DNA of 5,005 nt from Candidatus Bipolaricaulota bacterium. Lineage in GTDB: Bacteria; Bipolaricaulota; Bipolaricaulia; UBA7950; UBA9294. Position numbers and translations under genes: made by a program. Below the pieces are notes generated by a model. The model did not search any database. It saw only the letters and a list, made by a program, of their open reading frames with translations, and was not told the DNA's origin. Numbering within the stretch: position 1 is the first letter of the stretch; every line of letters starts with the position of its first letter. Shown here piece after piece: positions 1 to 5,005 of this stretch. The stretch is taken from positions 1 through 5,005 of the forward strand of contig JAGGXO010000105.1 of assembly GCA_021163015.1 (NCBI GenBank), written 5' to 3'.

Positions 1-2
1 AA

Positions 3-158
3 TCAGAAATGATAGTTGCCTCCCTGCGTCGGCGCGGGATAACGCACGAGTACCACCTGTATTCTGGCGAGGGACACGGTTTTCGAAAAGCCGAGACCAT
101 CGAAGCCTTCTATCGTGACGTCGAGCGCTTCCTGCGCGAAAATATACTCTTCGCCTAG
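3..158 (+). CDS. C-terminal end of a prolyl oligopeptidase-family (S9) serine peptidase, 5' end outside window
   Basis: The reading frame is open from position 3 to a TAG at 156-158 and gives 51 residues. They contain YSGEGHGFRKAETIEAFYRDV followed by ERFLRENILFA. In S9 peptidases (dipeptidyl or acylaminoacyl type, alpha/beta-hydrolase fold), the GHGF block near the C-terminus carries the catalytic histidine; here it would be the His codon at 75-77. The helix after it (ERFLRE) normally closes the hydrolase domain, and the protein ends where the family usually ends, so the 3' end looks intact. The catalytic Ser and Asp, and any propeller domain, lie upstream and cannot be seen. Family enzymes cleave short peptides, often after proline or alanine. 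Subfamily, location and substrate cannot be judged from this piece. The next gene is convergent, so no operon partner is visible. A heptad repeat array starts 2 bases after the stop. Confidence 0.85.
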   Translation, partial: SEMIVASLRRRGITHEYHLYSGEGHGFRKAETIEAFYRDVERFLRENILFA

Positions 159-160
159 GT

Positions 161-255
161 GAACGCGGAATGCGGAGCGCCGAACTCGGAAGGCAAGCTG
201 AATGCGGAGCTCGGAACTTTGAGTGCGGAAGGCGGAGCGTGGAACGTAGAACGTA
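161..255 (+). repeat. Degenerate heptad tandem repeat array, GARNGCG type
   Basis: The stretch divides into 7-base units with consensus close to GAAYGCG: gaacgcg, gaatgcg, gagcgcc, gaactcg, gaaggca, then a 4-base slip (agct, 196-199), then eight more units ending with two copies of gaacgta (242-255). Unit starts are almost always GA. The + strand is purine-rich. The array begins 2 bases after the stop codon of the S9 gene. It resembles in style the short tandemly repeated heptanucleotide sequences known from filamentous cyanobacteria, but the consensus is its own and no relationship is claimed. Reading frames across it are repeat translations, not genes. Confidence 0.85.
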
Positions 256-346
256 GATTTCTAGCGTCAACCGTTGCCTCTCGAGTTGACTTTCTTTGCG
301 TGAGATAAAGGCCTTCCTCGCGCCCGCTCGCTGACTCTCGCTCAAG

Positions 347-366
347 CACGCCAAGATCGCCAAGAA
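347..366 (+). repeat. Nine-base degenerate repeat pair, CGCCAAGRN type
   Basis: CGCCAAGAT (349-357) is followed directly by CGCCAAGAA (358-366), a 9-base tandem pair lying between the two heptad arrays. The same family occurs in reverse orientation at about 402-427 and as a cousin (CACGAAGGN) at 4815-4832. Spacer DNA on either side (256-346 and 367-401) shows no gene or clear terminator. Confidence 0.65.
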
Positions 367-401
367 CTGCTATGCTTCTTCTCTTATCTCTGTAGTCTCT
401 T

Positions 402-427
402 TCCTTTGCGCCCTTGGCGTTCTTCGC
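402..427 (-). repeat. Nine-base degenerate repeats in inverse orientation
   Basis: Read on the - strand this stretch is a run of 9-base units, CGCGAAGAA, CGCCAAGGG and CGCAAAGG, the same family as 349-366 but inverted. CTTGGCG at 413-419 is the exact complement of CGCCAAG at 349-355 and 358-364, so a single transcript across the region could fold the two together. Confidence 0.6.
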
Positions 428-442
428 GTGAGAACGCTTCTT

Positions 443-558
443 GCTCCGCGTTCCGCACTCCGAACTCTGCGTTCATCCTCCGCTCCGCATTCCGCGTTTC
501 AAACTCCGCGTTCCGCGTTCATACTTCCGCGTTCGTCGTTCCGCCTTCCCCGTTTCCG
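443..558 (-). repeat. Degenerate heptad tandem repeat array, inverse of the 161-255 array
   Basis: On the + strand the 7-base units read gctccgc, gttccgc, actccga, actctgc, gttcatc, a 4-base slip (ctcc, 478-481), then eleven more units to gtttccg (552-558). On the - strand these are GCGGAGC/GCGGAAC-like, the same family as the left array. The array ends at 558, directly against the TGA (561-559) of the - strand DUF922 gene. Relative to each convergent gene the two arrays have the same polarity: purine-rich repeat just after the stop codon. Confidence 0.85.
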
Positions 559-1188
559 TCACGGTGCCTGCATCGGATTTGCTAGCCAGGCGTCGATCTT
601 TGCTGCCCAATTTGCTTGTACGGCTGCGTCTGTCCCGTGTGCTGTCTCTTCGTCGTAGCGCGATTGCATTTGCGAAGCCGTGTCTAGAACTGCCGACGCG
701 GTAGCGTTGATCTCTTTTCGCAAAGCGGTTCGCACCGCATCCGTTGTTGCGCCCGTAACACGCGGGCGCGCAAGGAGAATCTCAAGCTTCCGGGCATAGA
801 CCTCGTTCAGATCAAAGTGCCGTTGCTCATGGTCCAGAACATCTGCCGATTTTCCTTGTGTGGCAGCCCAGGAAAGAAGCGGCTCCATAGTGTTTGTCAC
901 GTTGATCATCGATTTGTCAACGTATCCATACCAGGCTCCCCGCTGCCTGTCGTAGTCGATAACATATGACACAGACCAATTGAGGGTCATGTGAATAGCG
1001 GCTGCCTCCGCCTGCATACACCCGTCTTGTGGGTAGGGTGCGAGGAAGAGCTGCCAAGAGATGGGTTGATCCACGCTCCATGGCACGTGTTCTGGAACCT
1101 GTGCAATTGCTACAGCAGAAGGGGCGAGCCAAACTAACATGAGTACTACAACCGTCAATACTGCTCTCTTTTGAAGCGCAGTTCCCAT
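559..1188 (-). CDS. Exported DUF922-family putative zinc-dependent peptidase
   Basis: The product has 209 residues from ATG 1188-1186 to TGA 561-559. I chose this start because it gives a textbook signal peptide: residues 1-8 hold Lys7 and Arg8, a hydrophobic core spans about 9-22, and an AVAIA region gives likely cleavage near residue 27-29. The frame stays open upstream to an ATG at 1311, but that would add 41 residues ahead of the signal. A G-rich stretch (GGTGGGGG, 1193-1200) lies 4 bases upstream. The mature part has ISWQLF near 43-48, then a beta-rich segment, then HEQRHFD with His120, Glu121 and His124 forming an HExxH motif. A C-terminal RYDEETAHG block (177-185) could supply another ligand, His184. 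The HEQxHFD motif followed by a YDxETxHG block is characteristic of DUF922, a family predicted, not proven, to be zinc peptidases. Length and both motifs suggest a complete protein. It probably acts outside the cytoplasmic membrane; the substrate is unknown. It is divergent from the receptor gene. Confidence 0.85.
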   Translation of the reverse strand: MGTALQKRAVLTVVVLMLVWLAPSAVAIAQVPEHVPWSVDQPISWQLFLAPYPQDGCMQAEAAAIHMTLNWSVSYVIDYDRQRGAWYGYVDKSMINVTNTMEPLLSWAATQGKSADVLDHEQRHFDLNEVYARKLEILLARPRVTGATTDAVRTALRKEINATASAVLDTASQMQSRYDEETAHGTDAAVQANWAAKIDAWLANPMQAP

Positions 1189-1255
1189 CTTACCCCCACC
1201 CTTTTCATCGTAGATGCCCGCGATGATAGCAGATAGTTCCGTCCGCTGCGACCGG

Positions 1256-1261
1256 AATATA
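1256..1261 (-). promoter_or_regulatory. Possible -10 element for the DUF922 gene
   Basis: On the - strand this reads TATATT, five of six matches to the sigma70-type -10 consensus, 67 bases upstream of the chosen start. It sits inside a CCGG-AATATA-CCGG near-palindrome (1252-1265) that could also be an operator. No good -35 box is seen at the expected spacing, so this is a weak candidate. Confidence 0.25.
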
Positions 1262-1415
1262 CCGGCAAATTCATGCACTTGCGTGAATCTCAAACCTTTA
1301 TTGCCGCTCAAGAGGCCTTACCAAACCACCTCCGCATTGAGGGCAAGCTTATCTCTGATAACACCAGTCATGTCTCCTACGTGCACGCCAGCATGCACAA
1401 CTGCCATCCTTGCAT

Positions 1416-1438
1416 AGGACACACGTGCTTTGTGTCCT
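1416..1438 (+). promoter_or_regulatory. Perfect 8-base-pair inverted repeat (hairpin or operator)
   Basis: AGGACACA (1416-1423), a 7-base loop (cgtgctt), then TGTGTCCT (1431-1438). The arms are exactly complementary. No T-run follows, so it is not a typical intrinsic terminator. The right arm can also pair with GGGACACA at 1527-1534, overlapping the downstream ATG (see findings). The site lies 78 bases ahead of the chosen start of the receptor gene. Confidence 0.5.
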
Positions 1439-1458
1439 GGCGGGAGCTGTGGTATTCT
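1430..1458 (+). promoter_or_regulatory. Possible weak sigma70-type promoter for the receptor gene
   Basis: TTGTGT (1430-1435) and TATTCT (1453-1458) are 17 bases apart; they match the -35 and -10 consensus at three and four of six positions. The -35 part overlaps the right arm of the 1416-1438 hairpin, so a protein bound to that dyad would block it. The match is poor and could be chance. Confidence 0.2.
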
Positions 1459-1505
1459 CTTGTTCTGTAAAGCTGGTGAATAGACTGTGCAGTTATTCAA
1501 ATGAC

Positions 1506-1511
1506 AGGAGG
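1506..1511 (+). promoter_or_regulatory. Shine-Dalgarno sequence AGGAGG that decides the receptor start
   Basis: A perfect AGGAGG lies 4 bases before GTG 1516. It lies inside the frame that would begin at ATG 1501, and nothing like a ribosome-binding site precedes that ATG, so 1501 is unlikely. A second option is ATG 1534, preceded by AGGGGA (1525-1530) with only 3 bases between. Confidence 0.55.
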
Positions 1512-1515
1512 ACAA

Positions 1516-4500
1516 GTGCTGCATAGGGGACACATGATAGCAGAGGATAGACGGCGCGCGGCAATTGCACTTGCCGTTCTCGTCACTATCGCTTTCGTAC
1601 TCGTCACCTCTTGTTATCAGGTCGGGTTTGCAGGCACCGCTGACTGGCTAACCCAGGAGGAGCGTGATTGGATCTCTGCTCACCCGGCGATCACCGCTGC
1701 GCCCGATCCAGCATTCCCTCCAATCGAGTACTTCAACGAGAACGGCGAGTACCGTGGCCTTGCTGCCGACTATCTTGCCCTCATCGCCCAAGAGACCGGG
1801 TTGACGTTCAAGGTTGTGCGGTGCAAAAGCTGGGATGAAGCACTGCAGAAAGCCGAGAACCATGAGGTCGATGCTCTGCCGGCGGCAGGGCAAACTGAGA
1901 ACCGCGCTCAGCATCTCCTCTTTTCCGATCCGCTGCTGGTTTTCCCTGGGGTTATCATCACGCGGCAAGAAGTGGATCGCAATCTGATGCTCGCTGATCT
2001 GACGCAAATGCGTGTAGCGGTCGTGCGGGGATACCTGTGGCAGGAGTTCATGGCCCGTGACCACCCGGAGATTCTCCTTGACCTCGTCCCCGACGTCGCC
2101 ACTGGCCTGCGGAAGGTCTCGTTAGGAATGGCCGATGCCATGGTAGCCACGCTTCCGATAGCTATCTACTACATCGAGCAGGATGCGATAACCAACCTGC
2201 GTGTCGCCGGAGAGACCGGCTACTTCACGCGATTGTCATTTGCCTCGCGCAACGACTGGCCACAACTTAATGTGATCGTGCAGAAAGCACTTAGTCATAT
2301 TCCAAAGAGCGACAAAGATGCAATTCTAGGCAAGTGGATCGATCTTAAGAACGGATGGCACATGAGCCCTCTCACGTTTTGGTTCATGATCGGCATCCCG
2401 TCGCTTCTAATTGCTGCGGGAATGGGTTTTGCCCTGTGGACCATATCACTGAAGCACCAGATTGCGCGCCGGACAGAGACGCTCCAAGCAAGCGAAAGAA
2501 GGTATCGCAGCTTGTTCGAGGAATTGAGCGATGCCCTGTTCCTGGAGACGCTGGATGGCAGGATCCTTGACGTGAACGATAGTGCCTGCAAGCTGCTTGG
2601 GTACACGCGTGATGAATTGCTGGCGCTTACAGTTCCTGCCCTGTTGCCCGAGAATGCCCCTGCGTATGGGCCGCAGCAGATGGCGCAGATGAAATTTGAG
2701 GATGCTCCGCTGGAGACGGTCAATAAGCATAAGAACGGCACGCTTGTTCCCGTGGAGATTCGAGGGACGACAATTGACATCGAGGGTGAGCAACACCTTC
2801 TTATTAGTCTGCGCGACATCAGTGCGAGGGTGCGAGAGAGAGATATCAAGAGGGTGTTACATCGAATCTCAGAGGCAGCAAACAAAGCGGGCAATCTCAG
2901 CGAACTCTTTCCAGAGATAAGGCGGATCTTAGCACAGGTGATTGACACAGCGAACTTCCGCGTTGCCCTCTACGACAGCGCCACGGACAAGATAGCCATG
3001 GAGTACTTGGTGGATCAGTACGACAGGTATGCGTCCTACGTTGCTGGAAAGACGCTCACTGCCTATGTCATCAAGGAAGATCAATCGCTGCTCCTCAAGC
3101 CGGAGGAGAAGAAGAAGTGGATCAGCTCTCACGGGCTGGAGCCAGTCGGACGACTATCTAAGATTTGGCTCGGCGTACCTATGCACGCAGAGGGTGATGT
3201 AATCGGGGCAGTAGTTGTGCAGAGTTATGAGAATGGATCGCTGTACAGTGAGGCCGACGTAAGTCTCCTGGAGCTTGTCGCCGACCAGATCGGCGCAGCA
3301 ATTATGCGAAGGCAAGCACAGGACGCGCTGCGGGAGAGCGGGGAGCAATTCCGAACGGTCTTCGATGCGACCACCGATGCGGTACTGCTTTTCACCATCG
3401 ATGGAGAGATAACATACGCCAACATTGCTGCGTGCAAGATGTACGGATATGAGAGGGAGGAATTGATCGGTCTATCCGCGGCAAAGCTCATCGACCCCAA
3501 CTACTTTCACGGGTTTGCCAATTTTCGGCGTGCAATCGACGAAGAGAAGCGGTTTGTTGCTAAATCAGTCAATGTCAAGAAAAACGGAGAGGCGTTCGAC
3601 GTGGAGATTCATGGAGCGGGTTTCACTCACAACAACAAGCCATATCTCGTATCGATCACACTCGACATCTCGGAACAATTGGCGGCAGAGCGGGCGCTCG
3701 AAGAAACCAAGCGCAAGGTCGAAGAATTGCACAATGTCGCGCAATCTCTTGAGGCATCTACCAGAGAGGAAGATGTGTATCGTGCTACTGTTGGGGCCGC
3801 TGAGAAGATCCTATCGTTTTCCATGTGTACGCTGGATATTGTGCAGGGCGATAAGCTTGTCCCCAAGGGGTTCTCCTCCGAGCTTCCTGCAGGGGCAACT
3901 CAGGAGAGGACATTGGCTGATGGTGGGTTGGCTGCCGAGACATACAAGACGGGAAAGACAACGGTCTTTGGGTCGCTTAGTGAGGTTCCCGAAGCTCGTC
4001 CCACCAGGGAGGACTTCAGGTCCGGGATCAGCGCGCCAATCGGCAAGATCGGTGTGTTCCAGGTTGTTTCGACACAAGAGAACGCATTCAGCCAACAGGA
4101 CGTACACTTGCTGGAACTCCTCCTCGGATACACAGCGCAGGCAATTGCTAGGATAAGGCTGCAGAAACAGCTGCGTAACCAGGCGATGCGCGACCCACTG
4201 ACCAACGTCTACAATCGCCGCTACTTTAACCAGGTAATCGAGCGCGAGATCGGTCGGTCCAAGCGCTACGACCATCCGATCGGGTTCCTGATGATTGACG
4301 TCGATCACTTCAAGCACATCAACGACACCTACGGCCACCAAATCGGTGACCGTGTCTTGCAGGGGGTGGCGGACCTTCTTGTTGAGCAGGTACGCGATAC
4401 GGACCTTGTTGTGCGCTACGGCGGGGATGAGTTCCTGCTTGTCCTCATAGAGACAAACGGGGAGACCGAGACGATCATGGATCGCATCCGCGCGGCGGTG

Positions 4501-4671
4501 GCGGAGCGCAATAAGACAAACGAGTTGGTCCCGTTCCCGGTAACGCTATCCGTAGGAAGCGCACACTGGTCTCCGAAGCTGGATCAGACGGCCGAGGAGA
4601 TCCTCGCCGAGGCCGATGCGAAGATGTATGAGGCAAAACGGAAGCAGAACGGAGATAGCATCTCCAGCTAG
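1516..4671 (+). CDS. Transmembrane diguanylate cyclase receptor: SBP_bac_3-TM-PAS-GAF-PAS-GAF-GGDEF
   Basis: The product has 1051 residues from GTG 1516 to TAG 4669-4671; ATG 1534 would give 1045 and ATG 1501 would give 1056. Numbering here is from the GTG. After a basic N-terminus comes a hydrophobic segment (15-32) ending in VTSC (Cys33), a signal anchor or lipoprotein-like signal. Residues about 44-280 form a periplasmic-binding-protein domain (SBP_bac_3, BvgS/EvgS-like): LTQEERDWISAHPAI opening, QTENRAQ with Arg130, FSDPL and GMADAMV. A second membrane span is at about 286-308. Then follow PAS (326-437), GAF (450-600), PAS (606-730), a coiled-coil linker (720-745), GAF (740-882) and GGDEF (885-1045). 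In the last, Asp928, Asn936 and Asp945 and the intact GGDEF motif (969-973; codons 4420-4434) predict an active enzyme condensing two GTP to cyclic di-GMP. RDTD (960-963), five residues before GGDEF, is a complete inhibitory I-site. There is no EAL or HD-GYP phosphodiesterase domain. The ligand is unknown. No co-directional neighbour lies close by. Confidence 0.93.
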   Translation: MLHRGHMIAEDRRRAAIALAVLVTIAFVLVTSCYQVGFAGTADWLTQEERDWISAHPAITAAPDPAFPPIEYFNENGEYRGLAADYLALIAQETGLTFKVVRCKSWDEALQKAENHEVDALPAAGQTENRAQHLLFSDPLLVFPGVIITRQEVDRNLMLADLTQMRVAVVRGYLWQEFMARDHPEILLDLVPDVATGLRKVSLGMADAMVATLPIAIYYIEQDAITNLRVAGETGYFTRLSFASRNDWPQLNVIVQKALSHIPKSDKDAILGKWIDLKNGWHMSPLTFWFMIGIPSLLIAAGMGFALWTISLKHQIARRTETLQASERRYRSLFEELSDALFLETLDGRILDVNDSACKLLGYTRDELLALTVPALLPENAPAYGPQQMAQMKFEDAPLETVNKHKNGTLVPVEIRGTTIDIEGEQHLLISLRDISARVRERDIKRVLHRISEAANKAGNLSELFPEIRRILAQVIDTANFRVALYDSATDKIAMEYLVDQYDRYASYVAGKTLTAYVIKEDQSLLLKPEEKKKWISSHGLEPVGRLSKIWLGVPMHAEGDVIGAVVVQSYENGSLYSEADVSLLELVADQIGAAIMRRQAQDALRESGEQFRTVFDATTDAVLLFTIDGEITYANIAACKMYGYEREELIGLSAAKLIDPNYFHGFANFRRAIDEEKRFVAKSVNVKKNGEAFDVEIHGAGFTHNNKPYLVSITLDISEQLAAERALEETKRKVEELHNVAQSLEASTREEDVYRATVGAAEKILSFSMCTLDIVQGDKLVPKGFSSELPAGATQERTLADGGLAAETYKTGKTTVFGSLSEVPEARPTREDFRSGISAPIGKIGVFQVVSTQENAFSQQDVHLLELLLGYTAQAIARIRLQKQLRNQAMRDPLTNVYNRRYFNQVIEREIGRSKRYDHPIGFLMIDVDHFKHINDTYGHQIGDRVLQGVADLLVEQVRDTDLVVRYGGDEFLLVLIETNGETETIMDRIRAAVAERNKTNELVPFPVTLSVGSAHWSPKLDQTAEEILAEADAKMYEAKRKQNGDSISS

Positions 4672-4814
4672 CGCTACAGAGTTACCTTCCCCTCGGAAAA
4701 TGCAAAAGGTATGAAAGGGTAATAGGTTATGCAGGCTCTTTGTCATTCCAAGTGGGTGACTAAAGAGAAAGTGTCAGACGCCAAGCCTCGGACAGAGATG
4801 TAGAACTGCTTCAC

Positions 4815-4832
4815 CACGAAGGGCACGAAGCA
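4815..4832 (+). repeat. Nine-base tandem repeat pair, CACGAAGGN type
   Basis: CACGAAGGG (4815-4823) is followed at once by CACGAAGCA (4824-4832), with a looser CGCAGAGGC-GCCGGGAAA continuation (4839-4856). The unit length and core match the 9-base repeats at 349-366 and 402-427, so the family recurs at both ends of the window, always outside genes. Confidence 0.6.
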
Positions 4833-4906
4833 TTCTCCCGCAGAGGCGCCGGGAAAAGAGGGAAGATAGAAAAGGGGACAGGTTGGTCTTCGGGAATGAC
4901 TGGGAA

Positions 4907-4941
4907 GCGGTGATGGGTGAATAGTGAAGGGTGAAGGGTGA
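4907..4941 (+). repeat. Heptad tandem repeat array, NNGGTGA type
   Basis: Five 7-base units in phase: gcggtga, tgggtga, atagtga, agggtga, agggtga. All end in GTGA. The period equals that of the 161-255 and 443-558 arrays but the consensus differs. Confidence 0.7.
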
Positions 4942-4967
4942 GTGATGCTGGGTAACGAGACAAGGTG

Positions 4968-4989
4968 GGATTAAGGATTGAAGGATTAC
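4968..4989 (+). repeat. Short direct repeats, GGATTRA type
   Basis: GGATTAA (4968-4974), GGATTGA (4975-4981) and GGATTAC (4983-4989) follow one another with a single extra A before the third. This is a third family of about 7 bases, 26 bases beyond the GGTGA-type array, and it may continue beyond the right edge. Confidence 0.55.
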
Positions 4990-5005
4990 GGTCAATCTTT
5001 AGGGC

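Larger units (their letters stand above)
1189..1515. other. Divergent intergenic region without a gene
   Basis: This 327-base stretch separates the DUF922 gene and the receptor gene, which point away from each other. Reading frames inside it are short and resemble no protein I know. It carries a run of small dyads: CCGG-AATATA-CCGG (1252-1265), TTATC-TCT-GATAA (1349-1361), GTGCACGC-CA-GCATGCAC (1381-1398, one mismatch) and an 8-base-pair hairpin (1416-1438). These could be operators or RNA structure. I see no match to the conserved core of the cyclic di-GMP riboswitch class GEMM. Confidence 0.6.
4672..5005. other. Downstream intergenic region without a gene
   Basis: The last 334 bases hold no convincing coding sequence; the - strand frame at 4774-4995 is a translation of repeats. 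A weak ACCTT...AAGGT dyad just after the receptor stop (about 4683-4710) has no T-run, so I do not call a terminator. The content is mainly low-complexity intergenic repeats listed separately. Confidence 0.6.

Noticed and set aside
155..349. 64-residue - strand reading frame starting in the S9 stop region
   Set aside because: It translates the heptad array into repeated PPSALKVPSSAF-like peptides. Seven-base units give the same peptide in all frames, and there is no ribosome-binding site or family resemblance.
161..558. CRISPR array
   Set aside because: The units are 7 bases, degenerate and without spacers.
428..704. Two overlapping + strand frames (428-658 and 441-704) rich in PRSAF-like repeats
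   Set aside because: They read the inverse heptad array and then run antisense into the DUF922 gene; both are repeat translations.
1189..1311. 41-residue N-terminal extension of the DUF922 protein (ATG 1311)
   Set aside because: It would place a non-hydrophobic leader ahead of a clear signal peptide that begins with Met at 1188.
1312..1500. Cyclic di-GMP (GEMM) riboswitch ahead of the GGDEF gene
   Set aside because: I could not find the conserved GEMM core or the paired tetraloop arrangement.
1214..1533. Short frames of 65-71 residues on both strands in the divergent intergenic region
   Set aside because: They overlap each other, match no family I know, lack ribosome-binding sites and occupy the expected control region.
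2295..2948. 217-residue - strand frame inside the receptor gene
   Set aside because: It is antisense to well-conserved PAS and linker sequence, and its product is serine- and arginine-rich with no domain.
3515..4156. 213-residue + strand frame inside the receptor gene
   Set aside because: It is an out-of-frame shadow over the PAS/GAF coding region, arginine- and serine-rich, with no recognisable domain.
4683..4710. Terminator after the receptor gene
   Set aside because: The ACCTT/AAGGT stem is only about five pairs with a long loop and no following T-run.
4774..4995. 73-residue - strand frame near the right edge
   Set aside because: Its HHSPFTLHYSPI-like sequence is a translation of the GGTGA-type heptads and neighbouring repeats.

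Overview
The window looks like chromosomal DNA from an uncultured or environmental bacterium. A bacterial-type diguanylate cyclase, cleavable-looking signal sequences and dense protein coding support this. Base composition is moderately GC-rich by eye. The phylum cannot be fixed from the sequence. There are no RNA genes, transposase genes, CRISPR arrays or phage genes that I can support.

Layout: (1) Positions 3-158 hold the last 51 codons of a + strand serine peptidase of the prolyl oligopeptidase (S9) family. (2) Positions 159-558 hold no gene. They contain two oppositely oriented arrays of degenerate 7-base repeats, one starting 2 bases after the S9 stop codon and one ending exactly against the stop codon of the next gene, with 9-base repeats between them. 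(3) Positions 559-1188 (- strand) encode a 209-residue exported DUF922-family protein with an HExxH zinc-peptidase motif. (4) Positions 1189-1515 are a divergent intergenic region with several small dyads, a strong hairpin and a displaced direct repeat, but no gene. (5) Positions 1516-4671 (+ strand) encode a 1051-residue transmembrane receptor: extracytoplasmic solute-binding domain, membrane span, PAS, GAF, PAS, GAF, then a GGDEF domain with catalytic and inhibitory sites intact. (6) Positions 4672-5005 hold no gene; they carry 9-base repeats related to those near the left end and two further families of about 7 bases.

How the parts fit: the large protein is predicted to bind a small molecule outside the cytoplasmic membrane and, modulated by four cytoplasmic sensor domains, to make cyclic di-GMP. 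The DUF922 gene is divergently transcribed from it, so the two may share control, but nothing seen proves a functional link. The S9 and DUF922 genes are convergent, with the repeat arrays between their 3' ends.

The least ordinary features are the heptad arrays locked to two convergent stop codons, the several repeat families confined to intergenic DNA, a possible mutually exclusive RNA pairing ahead of the receptor gene, and a receptor binding pocket that keeps the carboxylate-binding arginine of amino-acid-binding proteins but lacks the usual amino-group aspartate.
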